A stretch of 64,000 nucleotides of DNA from Amanita rubescens (lineage: Eukaryota; Basidiomycota; Agaricomycetes; Agaricales; Amanitaceae). The notes under the pieces were generated by a model. The model was not told the origin of the DNA. It did no database searches and worked only from the letters and a program-made list of their open reading frames with translations. Below are positions 12,860-24,912 of the stretch, piece by piece (the first letter of the stretch is position 1; each line of letters starts with the position of its first letter). The stretch spans positions 1 through 64,000 of the forward strand of contig WION01000122.1 of assembly GCA_015039365.1 (NCBI GenBank), written 5' to 3'. A program made the translations under genes and the position numbers.

Positions 12860-13867
12860 CTTTCTTCCTCGCTTCATCACATGCAGCGGGCACACGCATA
12901 AGGTGCCCTAAAAATGCGAGGCATCCGAATTACAAATTTATTGCATGCGTACACTTAATATATTTCTCCGATTGGTTCCTCGAGGAGGTAATCAAATTCA
13001 TATACGTTTCCAGACGCCACACACGTTTTCTTGTGGCGCGTTGAGTAAGCAGCGACCTTTTATCTCGTATCTGACTGCGCCCGAGCCGGACGTTCATGCG
13101 CTCACTGCAAACGTGACCAAATATTAATGACTCGCTTGTGCCTTTTGACCCCTGGGTGACGGCATGCGCATTATCACCACAACATCTGACAGCGAAGTGG
13201 AAGTATTCAATGTCGTGGCAGATCTGGGCTATTACCATAAGTTGATAGCCGATGAATGTTTTCTGCCACGTCACTGAACGTCCATCTCGCCTCGATGGGT
13301 TTGTGATGCTACTACACTGCAATCAGTGAATCAAGCACCCCTCGCGTTTGAGGTTTCAAGGCCTGGTTACGCAGTAAAACGGGTCCTGATGGCATCCACG
13401 TGAAACAGATAATAGATAGGTGTATGTCAACGCTGGCCGTGGCTGATAAGCAGCGCGCCACAGGACGTCCTCGGACATGCTGCGTGGCGTGCGGCGAAGT
13501 AGCGGCTCATGTCCTCTCTGGCACTGATTCGATATCAGGTCACTAGGGGTGTTAAAACCGTTAAAGCACAAAGTGCTTAGACTTTAAACGGTTTTAAGTA
13601 TGCTGGTGCAGCTAGAGATGGCACTCGAGTACACACACATTTATTTCGAGTGAGTAGCGCCCGGTTATCTCGTATGAAAATATATAAAAATATAGGCAAA
13701 GGACGACAGATCGTCCAACATATTCAGATATGAAGCTTGAAGGCTAAATAATAGAAGAAACAACTTGAAGAATTGAGTTAAGATAAAGTACAATGGAAAT
13801 CAGCAGGACGTCTGCCGCACCGCATAGTACGTGATGCTTTGAAGGCGAACTTTCAAAGCCCTTTCCA
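12860..13867. other. Intergenic region upstream of the dehydrogenase
   Basis: No gene seen. Part of it (about 12990-13130, including ctgactgcgcccgagccgg) is repeated in shortened form at about 40690-40810. It also holds a strong hairpin at 13552-13597. Confidence 0.5.
13552..13597. repeat. Nested inverted repeat (hairpin)
   Basis: Left arm TTAAAACCGTTAAAG (13552-13566) pairs with right arm CTTTAAACGGTTTTAA (13582-13597) with one bulge. Between them AAGCAC-AAA-GTGCTT is a second perfect stem. It could be a solo terminus of a small non-autonomous element or a structured RNA; nothing decides. Confidence 0.5.
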
Positions 13868-14920
13868 TCAGGAGGCGACCGATTCTGGCTGGTGGCGCTG
13901 AACGGCAGGAATAGCACGTTCAATCGTAGAGTTGCCAATGAATGTAGGCTGTTCCGGTTCTGGATTAGCCCTATTTTCTGCGACCCGTATCAATATAAGA
14001 TTAAAAGCGATTATTGAAGCTGGAAAATTCTAGGTGCACTGTTCAGATACGGGCCCAGAAGCATTAATAATAACATACAATAGCATTCGTTACCAAGAAC
14101 GTAATATGGGCACCACGAAGCGATGCGCAAAAGACGGCGATACTCGTGAGCGTGTATAATAAACCCGATTCGGCGATAACACGAATCGCAAAATGGGAAA
14201 GGCGTCGAGAGAAACTATTCCTCCAGATTTTCAATATAATGGCAGCTTCAAATTTGCATTGAATTAGTAACATGGAATGCAAAATAATCCCATCACGTAC
14301 ATGTTGCATATATGTTTATGACGATTGTACTGGCATAATATGACATCCATATCATACCGTAACGTGGGTCAGGCGGATTTCCTCCCGACATATTGATGCT
14401 CCAATGCACCGTCGTTATGAGAAGACATATGTTGTATAGCAATAAGAGGAGGGGAAGTATAACGATGCGCCACGATCTATTGTAAACAATCCAACAACGG
14501 AAGATCTGATAAAATGTGATGAATATCAGGCTATTGACTTTGTTTATTCACAAACCAAGACGCCATCAGTTATAATTCGTGTCAACATTTCTATAAAGCA
14601 CTGGGGAGAGTTCAACGCCGCGGTGATCATGATTCAATGGACAAAGTACGTACGGTGATAACACTCGTATACGCCTTGACGCTGTGGCCTTCAGAAACAA
14701 GTAATATGATGTGCACAGATATGCAGAGGTCCGCGACAGAGAGAGCAAAGAGGATGATGGCAATGCTTAGCAGGGTCCAATTAATCCCCTTGCGCAGGGT
14801 CCCGCCGTCGTCTGAAAATACGAGCCAGCGTAGGCATATGAGGAATGAGACGAAATATGCGCCCATTAAAAGTGCCTGCACAGTCACCGCAATGATATAT
14901 GCTTCGGCGTATGACAGCAT
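13868..14920 (-). CDS. Seven-TM agaricomycete membrane protein, family member a
   Basis: Uncharacterised integral membrane protein. Exon 1 encodes two to three hydrophobic helices around the family signature LRWLVFSDDGGTLRKGINW. Then come short exons (CFIEMLTRIITDGVL; IFRCWIVYNRSWRIVILP with a further helix), an exon reading IRVIAESGLLYTLTSIAVF, and a last exon FNLILIRVAENR ending at the TGA at 13868. Splice sites are in the same places in all copies. No break was found. Such proteins occur in large lineage-specific families in mushrooms; a receptor-like role is speculation. It is the first seven-TM gene on the dehydrogenase promoter side. Confidence 0.72.
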
Positions 14921-16376
14921 TTTGAGTACAGTGAAAATATCTGGCCTGACACTGGTATTTGTACTGCAGCCAGCCGGAAAGTCAAGTAACGACTTTTGCC
15001 AATAGATGTATTCCGAGGTGGGCGAGCCGCTCGTAATAAGCGATTACGGGAACCATGACCCTATGATGGCAGATGATTGCTGTTCATAATTGAAGCGCTG
15101 AGGGGTAATCAAGTCTTGTATTGGAAGGTTTCCGCTTGTAAGGACCGAGCTCCACCCAAATATTAGCTATTAGTCCGCAGTGATCGCTTTACAATTCAGT
15201 GTTCCCTACGTCTTTTCTCTAGGTATGAGTGGGTGCGTCGCGAAAGGATCTGCGTCCATTTGTAACAGCTTAAGAAAAAGGGTTGTTCTTAGCTTTTGCC
15301 ATCGGCACACTCTTGACATTATGCCCTTACCATCATTCGCACGTGTCTATCGCGTTTCCCTTCCCCTTAAACAAAAGATGAACACATAACATCAAAAATA
15401 TTTCTCTGGATGCTTACGCTCGCTCACGCTCAGATCTGTGCATCTTTTAGCCTCTTAGAGACAAGAGTTTCGACTCCTGCGATGGTGGCGCACCATCACT
15501 CCACAGCATCCGAGATGTAGAAAAGGGCTTCGCTATTTTAGGCGGTGAACCGAAGTGCATATAGCTCCGATGAATCGAAACATCAGACCTACGTATCGCA
15601 ATAAAAATTCGACTTGGAATCATCTAAAGATGGACAATGACTGGAAGGTTGATTATCACGGTCAATGTAATGGGATACACACTGAATAAACCACCAGATT
15701 TGCAGTGAAATGTGCGCTCAAGTTTTGTTCCTCGCCTACAAGAATAATCGGGGGCACAATAGCTTCCGATTACCCTGACCAGCGCAAGGTAATCCTTGTG
15801 ATGGCAACGATTGAACAAATTTCACTGTTACAGGTATCTCCGTTTGCGAAATGAACAGCTTTGGAACAGCTTTGGAACTCGTCAAAATTCGCCATGTGAG
15901 CATTAGAGTTCCGATGCATCGCTTTCAGGGCACGCGAAAAAACGACTGAAATAAGTGAACCATATACCTCGTTGCGAGACGAACATCCTCCTGTTTTGAT
16001 ATAAGCAGGACGCACACTTTATATCAGATTCAGATGCTAAAATAGGGATTTAGAGGTCAAGTATTACATACCATCTTCTTCGGAAGTTGCGGCCGAGGGT
16101 GAACGGATGAATTGATTCAGTTCGTCGTGGAGCCATGGCATGATGGAAAAACACTTGGGACAAAACTTCCGTTTTGACGTGTCACCGCTGGGTAAGAGTC
16201 TATACGCTTTAACAACTTTTGTAATTGGCTATACGGAGATCGTCTTACAAGTGCGCAAAGTCCATCACGCCGCTCATCCTTCGACGTGTTGAACATAAAC
16301 ACAGAAACGCTACAGGGATGGACCCAGATAAGCGAAATTCGGTCTCACTGTATTATCAACGACATACCCGATACTG
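14921..16376. other. Upstream flank of seven-TM gene a, repeated elsewhere
   Basis: No coding region supported. Segments recur beside other members. About 15190-15250 (gttccctacgtcttttctctagg) resembles 34125-34190 and 18415-18460. About 15412-15510 (cttttagcctcttagagac) resembles 34385-34490. About 15625-15680 resembles 34570-34620. The duplicated unit therefore extends well upstream of the gene. Confidence 0.55.
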
Positions 16377-16519
16377 TTGAATGTGGACTGGGCGTTTAAA
16401 CGTTTAGGCTTGAGCTTGATGCGGTTGCATTTCAAAGTCATAAGAGGGTCGGGATTTCCCGCAGAGTTTCTCACGCCGTCATTGCAGGACCCAGCCTCAT
16501 CCACCCCAGCACCGTTCGA

Positions 16520-16880
16520 GGGCTATCCAGATCGGGACTTCTACACTCTCACGAAGCTGTCCTTGTGGAAAAGCGAATTGGAACGGAAGGAAAAGTGGAA
16601 TGATGAGGCATTTGGAAGTCGCGCATCGCGTAGCAAGGGGAGTCGAAAGAAGGCGGATTTGAATACCTCAAGCACCAGCGTGGAGTCGGCCAGCAGTATA
16701 TCGCTTTCGAGTTTGATGAGTTGGGGAGAGGCGGGGACGGGGACGGGGATAACAAGCGCAGTATCGACAGCAATGTCACTGTGAAGAATGAGCGTATAAC
16801 TAGACCTTTCAGACGACAGCCACACCCAATAGGCATACGCCCATCTCCTCTTATCACACAGTGATATTAATTGTTGTTTT
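16520..16880 (+). repeat. Dispersed repeat, copy 1 (possible decayed exon)
   Basis: Near-identical stretches occur here and at 21935-22271. Shared blocks include gatttgaatacctcaagcac, gggataacaagcgcagtatc and, past a stop, gatattaattgttgttttag. An open frame (from 16377) reads a Ser/Lys-rich C-terminus (SRASRSKGSRKKADLNTSS). Indels between the copies break the frame, so it behaves as a repeat or gene relic. I do not recognise the protein. Confidence 0.5.
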
Positions 16881-17029
16881 AGTCAAAATATACAAAGGTA
16901 CAGACGTGTATCTACTAATAGATAGACAACGGGTAACCGGTAACAGTTCAAAGTCAAATATATCGTGGCAAAAAAGCCATTTGTCGTATGCGTCGGGATA
17001 AGATAAAGGAAAAATAAAGGAAAAATAAA

Positions 17030-18132
17030 TCAGCAGGATGTCTGCTGCACTACATTAGGCGAATTTTCAGAGCCCTGCCCATCAGGGAGAGTCGGGCCAT
17101 GGCTCTGTGGTCGAAATAGCAGTTCGATCGCATCGTTATGAATGAATGCAGGCAGTTCTGGTTTCGGTTTAGCCCTATTTTGTGCTACTCTTATCAATAT
17201 AAGGTTATAAGCGATTAGTGAAGTGGGAAAATTCTGGAAACATGGGTGAGATGCGGCTCCTGACGGCATTCATGACATACAATAGCGGTCACTACCATGA
17301 ACCACTCATGGGGACTGAGGAGCACTGCGCAAAAAGTTGCAATACTTGTGAGGGTGTATAATAAACCCGACTCCGCGATAACACGAATTGGAATTGCAAA
17401 CCGGCAAAGGCGTCGAGACAAACTGTTTCTCCAGATTTGCCATATGATAGCAGCTGCAAATTTTCTTGGAATAAGTACGATGGAACGCAACATAATCAAT
17501 TCGCTTACATGTTGCATATATGTTTATGGCAATGGTACTCGCATAATACGACCCCTTTATTCCCTCAAGTTGGTTGGCTCGAAGAGATCCCGGACGGTTC
17601 CCAAAGTTGCAATATGTTAATATGAGAAGACACGAGACGTTGTATAGCAACAGGAGGATGGGAAGGACGGCAATTCCCCACCGTTTATTCCAAACTGTCC
17701 AACAACGGAAGATCTGTACGATGATAATGAATATTAAGCTATTGACTTTGTTTGTTCACATACCAGGACACCGTCTGTTATGATTGGTGAGAATAATTCT
17801 ATAAAATCCTGGATGGAGTTCAGCGACGACGACGACGATTGAATTGTTGAATTACATACAGCGATAGTAGTCGCATACGGGTTGCCAATGCCGTGACCTT
17901 CAGAAATGAGTAACGTAACGTGCAGAGAAATGCTGAGTTCGGTCACACAGAGAGAAAAGAGGACGACGGTAATGATGAAGATGGGCCAGTTGATCCTCTT
18001 CCGCAGGCTCCCGCCATCGTCTGAAAGGACGAGCCATCGTAGGCACATTAGGAATGAGGTGAGATATGCACCCGTTACGAGTGCCTGCATAGTCATCGCA
18101 ATGATACACACTTCGAGGGGTGATTTGAACAT
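17030..18132 (-). CDS. Seven-TM agaricomycete membrane protein, family member b
   Basis: Same architecture as the gene at 13868-14920: LRWLVLSDDGGSLRKRINW in exon 1, DFIELFSPIITDGVL, IFRCWTVWNKRWGIAVLP, IRVIAESGLLYTLTSIATF, and YNLILIRVAQNR near the end. The C-terminal tail after the last helix is longer (to the stop at 17030). No frameshift or internal stop was seen across the five expected introns. Start chosen at 18132 (MFKSPLEV). Function unknown. Confidence 0.7.
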
Positions 18133-18185
18133 TGGGTTGAGGTGCCCAGCTTTTTTGACATGATATTTGTACTACTGAATTGGTC

Positions 18186-19587
18186 AAACTGTTACGCTCA
18201 CTCCTTGAGTCCTTGTGAAGTACAATAAGTTATAACAACGTTTCATTTCGGAGGTACTGACCCTGAGCTGCTCGTCAGGAACGATTACACATGAATCTGT
18301 GGTGTTTCGATGATAGATAATGAATGTTGATCGTTATTGAAGCGCCAAGGGGCGATCATGTCTTGTATTGGAAAGTCGACGCTTGAGAGGTATCAGACGA
18401 ATCCGCTTTCAAATCCAATGCTCCTTACCTCTTATCTAGGTTGCGAAAGGAACGGCCGGCGGCCATTATGGCTAGCGCTGACAGTGTCAGTCACAGTCGG
18501 TGCAGCGCTAGGTTAGGACTCGCGCAGACTTCGATTGCAATGTCTAATATCAGACAACAACGATCAACCTGACATTGAGCAATTCAATGTTTTCTGGTGT
18601 TTTGATAAAAGGGCCGGGGCCGGGGCACTCGGTGATGTACCCCTCACTGGTCCAGATCGCCGTCCACAATACGAAGCTCGAATGTTGGTATTTTTCCCAA
18701 AAAGGAGATGTCCCAAAAAGGAGATGTCCCAAAAAGGAGATGTCCCAAAAAGGAGACGTTCGCCAGCGAGCCTCTCCGTTTTTGGAAACAAGCTGAGCAG
18801 GGTCGCAGGTGGGCGTAAATGGGTTACGCATGGTTGGCCGGTGGGTGGGATTGGGTATGGAGAGGTGCAGAGGGGTCACAGGCAGGTGTTGGGCCTTTCG
18901 CGTTGTTGTAAAAGATGCCAGTGGGCGAAATTGGGCATGGTAAGGTGTAAAGGGTCAGGGATGGGTACAAAAAAATCGGTTTGGCATCCTAAAAAAGGGC
19001 CATTGTCGGGTATAGCCGCACGAGTCTCGGGTCTAGCCGCACCAGAAAGAGAAATGGGAGATGGGCCACCGCTTCTGGCATGGGTGTGCTCTTGCCGTTC
19101 TCATGATGGTTTCGGAAATTCCCGTGCCAGGGAAGAGGCCGAGTCCTTTCAGGCCTCGGAATTGCTAGGCGCAGGGATGCCGACGAACGTGGATCGTGGA
19201 TGATCAACTGGTGGGATAACCAATGACGATTAGACGGTAGGCATGACGAATGTGTAGTGGTCACATAGTCATACCATGGGTTAGCCGCAAATGAGATACG
19301 GCCACTGCCCTCCCAGCCGTGGTATCATGGTGTAGCGGTCTTGGTGCGTGGTGGTGGTGGCTGAGAACCATGGTCGGCCGCAGGGGCTGGCACCTGGTCC
19401 GAGCGAGCTGGGCGTCAGTCCCAGGATTGTGCTTCGCGCTGCTTTACCAAAGTCAGCCCCCATTCGAAACGGGAAACCCATCGTAATCGGCAAAAATGTT
19501 TTTTATCAATATTTACCCCGTAAGGTGATACAACCATAATATGTACATGAATCGTTATAGTATAGAATTCGGAAATTTTGAAATTTT
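18186..19587. other. Repeat-rich intergenic region
   Basis: Contains the 16-base tandem repeat (18696-18759). Just after it is an imperfect direct repeat: ccggtgggtgggattgggta near 18838 resembles ccagtgggcgaaattgggca near 18917. A 222-codon open frame (18535-19203) runs across both but has no family resemblance and its length is explained by GC-rich repeats. No gene supported. Confidence 0.5.
18696..18759. repeat. 16-base tandem repeat, four units
   Basis: Unit cccaaaaaggagatgt repeated four times head to tail; the first three are identical and the last has one change (gagacgt). Sixteen is not a multiple of three, so it is not a peptide repeat. Confidence 0.9.
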
Positions 19588-20901
19588 CTACTTTGAGGGA
19601 GGAAGCTGAAGGGTAATTGGGTAATTCCATAAGCCGCTCAACTTGCATTCAAGTGCCGTGGCCCAAAACCAATAATCCGTCGTGAAATCCCAGATCCTCC
19701 TATGCGTGATTACCCTACGTCTCTCGAGCTCTCCCTTAATAAGCTCGAAGAGTGGAGCTAGCGCCTGAGGGCCTGCTGCGGACAATAGCGTTGGCGCATA
19801 GTTCCATGCCGCATAGTTGGACGATTTCGGGGCGATCCGGGTGCTAAAAGCTTTGTAGATTTCGTCTGCAGACGCTTGAACTGCCTGTACACAGAGGTCC
19901 AGGTTCTTTTTGTCAACTTCATCAAGGGCGCGCTTGTCCCCATACGCCATCCATTTGTCACCGTTTGGATTCGTTACGTTGAGACCAATTGCATTATCCT
20001 CGTCATGCATATACTAAAGCCGTGTAAGGATTGATCATAGTTAGAAAAAGAATAAGAACCTTGGCGCAGATGTCTGCTGTGCGGTCCTTCGAGTGTAGGT
20101 GTCTGCGAGGGGTACGAAGGTGACCTGCGGAGAACGAGTCCTCCAAGAAATGATCGGCGAACGCGTTCATCGCATATGCACCCTTCAAGTCGCCATGGAC
20201 CGCTTTTTGCAGTGCGGTCGCATGGCCAGCATTGTATACGGTGTGTGCGTCACGACCAAAGTGATCCCAATTGATCGACGCAAGACCGAGGTATCCAGGA
20301 ATATCTGTTCGACCGAAGGTGAGCTGTTCGAACTTCCAAGTCATGTCTGGAAGCTCAGAGTAAGCGATGGATGGATCTTGATGATGTTCGAGAGCGTTAT
20401 TGACTGCATTGACCTCGGTCTGCAACACAGAAAGAATGTCTAGCGCTTCCTGGGGCAGGCGTGGTCCACCATTTGCTAGCGAATTCCAAGCGCTCACGAA
20501 GCGCGTTGACTGTTCCTGTGCGTCTTTCCCATCGCTAATTGGCTCGTAGGTCCCGTAAAAATCACCGGCAAGACCGTCGATCTGACCATACGTCAGGTTC
20601 AGGTTGCTACCGACCGGAAGTGGGTAGTCGGAAGCCGCGACTTTCTGGTCTTTCGCAAGAGTCAGGGTGATTGCGTCTCCGATGAAACAGTGCTCTGCGT
20701 ATTCAAAACCTTTAAAAAACAAATGGTGTGATTACATAATTGGTTAGATTGTTGAGAAACTGGCTCACCGAGCTTATCCTTCCGGGGTAACTTGTTTTTG
20801 TTGGGGACTGGGACAACAGAACGGCCAAAAGAAAAATCGGATGGGTCAAACTCCTTCAATGACCTATCATTGGTCAGACGAGGATAGGAGGTTATGCTCA
20901 T
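19588..20901 (-). CDS. Phospholipase C/P1-nuclease-fold-like protein
   Basis: Three exons in phase (20901-20769, 20709-20060, 20013-19588) give 402 residues. The core has conserved His/Asp-rich motifs in order: WDHFGRDA, YNAGHATAL, and NAFADHFLEDSFSAGHLR. These fit the metal-ligand pattern of the all-alpha zinc phospholipase C/P1 nuclease superfamily, in an arrangement common in fungal and bacterial hypothetical proteins. The substrate is not known; hydrolysis of a phosphoester is an inference from the fold. No clear signal peptide (starts MSITSYPRL), so probably intracellular or anchored otherwise. Start chosen because it opens exon 1 in phase. Family call moderate; gene structure good. Confidence 0.68.
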
Positions 20902-21063
20902 AGCGTGCTTGGTAGTGGTAGTTTTACTCGGCTGAAAACCAACGTCTTGGCTTAGAAGAGCTCTCTGACTGGGCGCGATTATATACCTTTCACTAATTCC
21001 TTATTGATCTATCCAGTTACAGGTCACTGAGCAAGTCACGGAATAGTGACCAATCTAGTGCAA

Positions 21064-21640
21064 TCCAGCGGGGCAAAGTCGGATCTTTGGTGTAGATCGG
21101 TCACGTAGTTTGGGAAAAGGCACAGAAGCCTCACCGTATTGAACTTCATGAAGCTACTTGTGATTGATGCGAAGTGTGGGTGATGATCGAATGTCAAATC
21201 CAGCGGGGCAAAGTTGGACCTTCGGTGCAGATCGGTCACGCCGGTTTTGGAAAACGCTGAAATGCCACAGAAGCCTCACCGTATTGAGCTTCATGAAGCT
21301 TCTTATGATTGATGCAAAGTGTGGGTGATGATCGAATGTCAAATCCAGCGGGGCAAAGTTGGACCTTCGGCGCAGATCGGTCACGCTGGTTTTGGAAAAC
21401 GCTGAAATGCCACAGAAACCTCACCGTATTGAGCTTCATGAAGCTTCTTGTGATTGATGCGAAGTGTGGGTGATGATCGAATGTCAAATCCAGCGGGGCA
21501 AAGTTGGACCTTCGATGCAGATCAGTCACGCTGGTTTTGGAAAACGCTGACTCTGGCAATGCCACAGAAGCCTCACCGTATTGAACTTCATGAAGCTACT
21601 TATGATATTGAAGCGAAGTGTGCGTCATGATCGAACGTGC
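21064..21640. repeat. About 145-base tandem repeat, four units
   Basis: Units begin with tccagcggggcaaag at 21064, 21199, 21344 and 21489 (spacing 135, 145, 145). Each carries ctcaccgtattgaacttcat- and gtgtgggtgatgatcgaatg-type blocks. The long minus-strand frames through it shift register from unit to unit because 145 is not divisible by three, so they are not genes. Confidence 0.92.
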
Positions 21641-21934
21641 GTTCCTTAAACAATCCGTTCAGTTATCACGGTTCTGCTGATTTGAACTTGTTCGGTCGAT
21701 GGACATATGAGGTAGATACCCAGTGCGAGTGGAATAACGTACGAGACAGGTAAAGTCCCGGTGCTAAAACTCACCTCCACTACACCGTTCCTTTTGGCAT
21801 TTCCCACGTGTACGTGTTTTGTCACGCGTCCTCCAATTCCGTTCCCCATCCCTCTCAGCCTTTCAATGCGACCACTGTGAGTACATCCAGGCGGTCACGG
21901 CATACGGATGCAAACCGTGCATGGCACCCTCATG

Positions 21935-22271
21935 TACGAGGGTTATCTCGATCGGGACTTTGAGACTCTCCTTGGGTAAAGCAGATTGGAAGGTAAGGAA
22001 AAGTGGAATGGACGTGGCGCGTCGCGTAGCAGGAGGAGTCGAATGAGGGATTTGAATACCTCAAGCACCAGCGTGAAGTCGGCGGGCAGTCTATCATCGA
22101 GTTTGACGAGTTTGGGAGAGGGGGCGAACGGGGACGGGGATAACAAGCGCAGTATCAATACCCCAGCAACGTGAAGAATGAACGTATAACCAGACCTTTA
22201 ACGACAGCCACACCCAATAGGTATACGCTCATCCCCTCTTATCATACAGTGATATTAATTGTTGTTTTAGA
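21935..22271 (+). repeat. Dispersed repeat, copy 2
   Basis: Second copy of 16520-16880 with several deletions. Matching continues through the non-coding tail (cacccaataggtatacgctc) to gatattaattgttgttttag. It lies about 0.5 kb before seven-TM gene c. From 22272 to 22806 I see no gene. Confidence 0.6.
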
Positions 22272-22806
22272 AAATACCGCAGCTGGTCTTTCACACTGCT
22301 TTCCAGTCGTCCCATGCCCGTTTCTCCACGTGATTCTAGTCGAACTATAGGCCAAACTTCTCACTACGCCGCACACGTTGATGTCACGATTCTGAAAGGT
22401 GCACATCACGTTTCTGAGTATAGCTGGCATTTCGGAACGGCACAGCTCTGAACGTAAGTACACTAAGATATATTTTTATAATGATATGTTTCCATTCTTC
22501 GTCTAGGACGGAATGAAACGACATGTACAAATGGAGATGAGGACGTTTGTATGTCAACAAACGGGCTAAGACTGAACAAACCTTCTGGCCATCCTCATGC
22601 TTCTGCAATCACCCACTAGTGGCCGCCCACTTTTTTCCCAACCCACGCACCTGCGCCTAGAGGAAAGAGATAAGGAACATTGTATTAGAACAGAGATCAC
22701 AGCTAATGTTCAGATTGAGTTTGATCCTTGCGAGCGTAAACATTCCTGCCATAACGAGACTTAGTACCCCGCAGCGCTTCCGAGGCCATTATCGATTAAC
22801 GGATCG

Positions 22807-24003
22807 TTGATCATCTGGAATCCTGTCAATCATTGCTTACGAGCGGCTAGTCTACCTCGGAACATATCTAATGGTAGAAGTTATTCTCCTATTTTACCAG
22901 GATTGAGTCTAACAGTTCGCCCAAGAAGTACAAATACCAGCTCAGATGCCAGTGGTACCGTACTCGAAATGGTCTCATTCGTCAAAGTATTTCTCATTGC
23001 GTTGACCACGCAATCACTCGTAACGGGTGCATATTTCGCCTCGTTTCTACTGTGCCTGCGATGGTTTGTCTTTTCAGACGACGGCGGGACACTACGCAAG
23101 GGCATCAAATGGCCACTGTTGATTATTACCGTCGTCCTCTTTTCTCTCGCTATCGGAGAATTCAGCATTATTGTGCATTCTACAGAGTTCTACATTTCTA
23201 AAAATCGCAGTATCGACAAGTTGTACACGACTTTTATTGGTGTACATGATTCAACGATTTAATTATCGTCGTCACTGAACTCTTCGCTGGCAGGAATTTA
23301 TAGCATTATTCTCACCAATTGTAACCGACGGAGTCCTGGTTTGTGAATGAACAAGGTCAATAGACTAGTAATACTCATGACAGGTTACCAGGTCTTCCGT
23401 TGTTGGACAGTTTACAACAGGTCATGGCGGGTCGCCATACTTCCCCTCCTCCTGTTACTATACAACCTATCAAGTCTTCTCATGTTGACAAGTTGGAACT
23501 TTGGTATCCGTCTCGTGACAGGATCTGTTGCAATCCAACTTGAGGGTATAACGGCGTCGTACTATGCCACTACCATTGCCATAAACATATATGCAACGTG
23601 TGAGTGAATAAATTGTGCTTCGTTCCATGATACTAATCCCAAGGGAACTTGAAGCTGCTATCATATTGCAAATCTGGAGATATAGTGTCTCTCGACGCCT
23701 TACCCGTTTTGCAATTCGTGTTATTGCTGAATCAGGTTTATTATACACCCTCATAAATATTGCAACTTGTTGCGCAGTGTTTCTCAGTCCCGATCATTGG
23801 TTCGTGATAGCGATCGGTATTGTATGTCATAAACGAGTTAAATCCTGCTACCGTCACTCATCCATGTACCCAGAATTTTCCCACCGCAGGAGTCGCTTAC
23901 AATCTTATATTGATACGGGTGGCGCAAAATAGGGTTGAACCAAAGGCGGAGCTGCCTACATCCATCGGTGACTCTACGATCGAACGTGCTCTGCCGACTG
24001 CAT
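22807..24003 (+). CDS. Seven-TM agaricomycete membrane protein, family member c
   Basis: Plus-strand member of the family. Exon 1 has the signature LRWFVFSDDGGTLRKGIKW; later exons read IFRCWTVYNRSWRVAILP, IRVIAESGLLYTLINIATC and YNLILIRVAQNR, ending at 24003. The ATG used by member d at its SNGRSY motif is ATA here, so translation probably begins at 22807 or at a later ATG before MVSFVKVF. Intron positions match the minus-strand copies. It is the only full copy in this orientation, so one inversion or inverted duplication is implied. Confidence 0.66.
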
Positions 24004-24511
24004 GACCATGAACGGGGTTTTGAGAGGCCCCACATCTGGTGCGCGATATATCCTCTATTCTTAATCACCTGTTTCATCGCCACTCCAAATGCGATGCCCG
24101 TGTTTCTGGCTTCCGTTTAACACCATATCCCGCTCTCTAATTGGTTCGGTTCGTGTATAGATGGCGTGTCAGGAATGTAGTGCAGCAGACGTCTTTCCAA
24201 TTTCATTTTTGGCCTTCGTATCCGAATTCGGAATATATTTGTATTTCCCTTTGTCTATCTCACGTATGTACCTATATCTCAAAACGATGTGCCAATTTGA
24301 TGGTCCCTTCATAGCACCGGGAGATGAATCTAGCTAAACTGGCATAGTTAAGTATATATAAGCAGATATCTTGGACTTGAACGTTAAAATGAGCCGCGAC
24401 AAATCTGGGAAGATCTGAGCCGCATAACACGCAACTGGATTTAGAGGTGGGAAAATAGTATTAATAGCAAGTGCGAACGGATGAGGTAATTCAATTCCTA
24501 GTGGCGTCTTA

Positions 24512-24574
24512 GAAGAGCGCTTAGAAGTTCCGTTTTGAGGAAGCTAAATGTTCGTCTCCGTCGAGAACGGCTTT
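24512..24574. repeat. 63-base direct repeat, left copy
   Basis: gaagagcgcttagaagttcc... is repeated at 25958-26020 with a single mismatch. The pair brackets the PD-(D/E)XK-like gene (24913-25545) and the small frame at 25570-26013. Confidence 0.85.
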
Positions 24575-24912
24575 GGTCGATTGTACAATTTTCGTAAATA
24601 AAGAACAAAAATTATATGCCGCACTCGGAAAGTTTCGTTCTCGATCCTGGCAAGAAACAGCTTGAACATCCATACACTGCCGACGATCATAAAATCATCA
24701 TGAGACGCCCTCCGAATTCGCCTGCACAGTCACAAGAATTATGCCATACTCATTTAGTTGGGGATGTTTCCAGCTACACAAAGAAAGCGAGAATATAACA
24801 GCGAGACTCGTGATGAGGGAGAATGGCTGGTCAGTATGCTGACTAATTAACCTTAGCAAAGTAATTATGACGTCAAACAGTGCATGTTGTAGTCACAAAA
24901 GGACTCAAACCT

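Noticed and set aside
18535..19203. 222-codon plus-strand frame
   Set aside because: It crosses a 16-base array and GC-rich imperfect repeats, has no start context, intron or family motif, and is matched by equally open frames on the other strand.
21036..21565. Several overlapping minus-strand frames with repeated peptides
   Set aside because: They are produced by the 145-base tandem repeat; the unit is not a multiple of three, so each frame covers the repeat in changing register.
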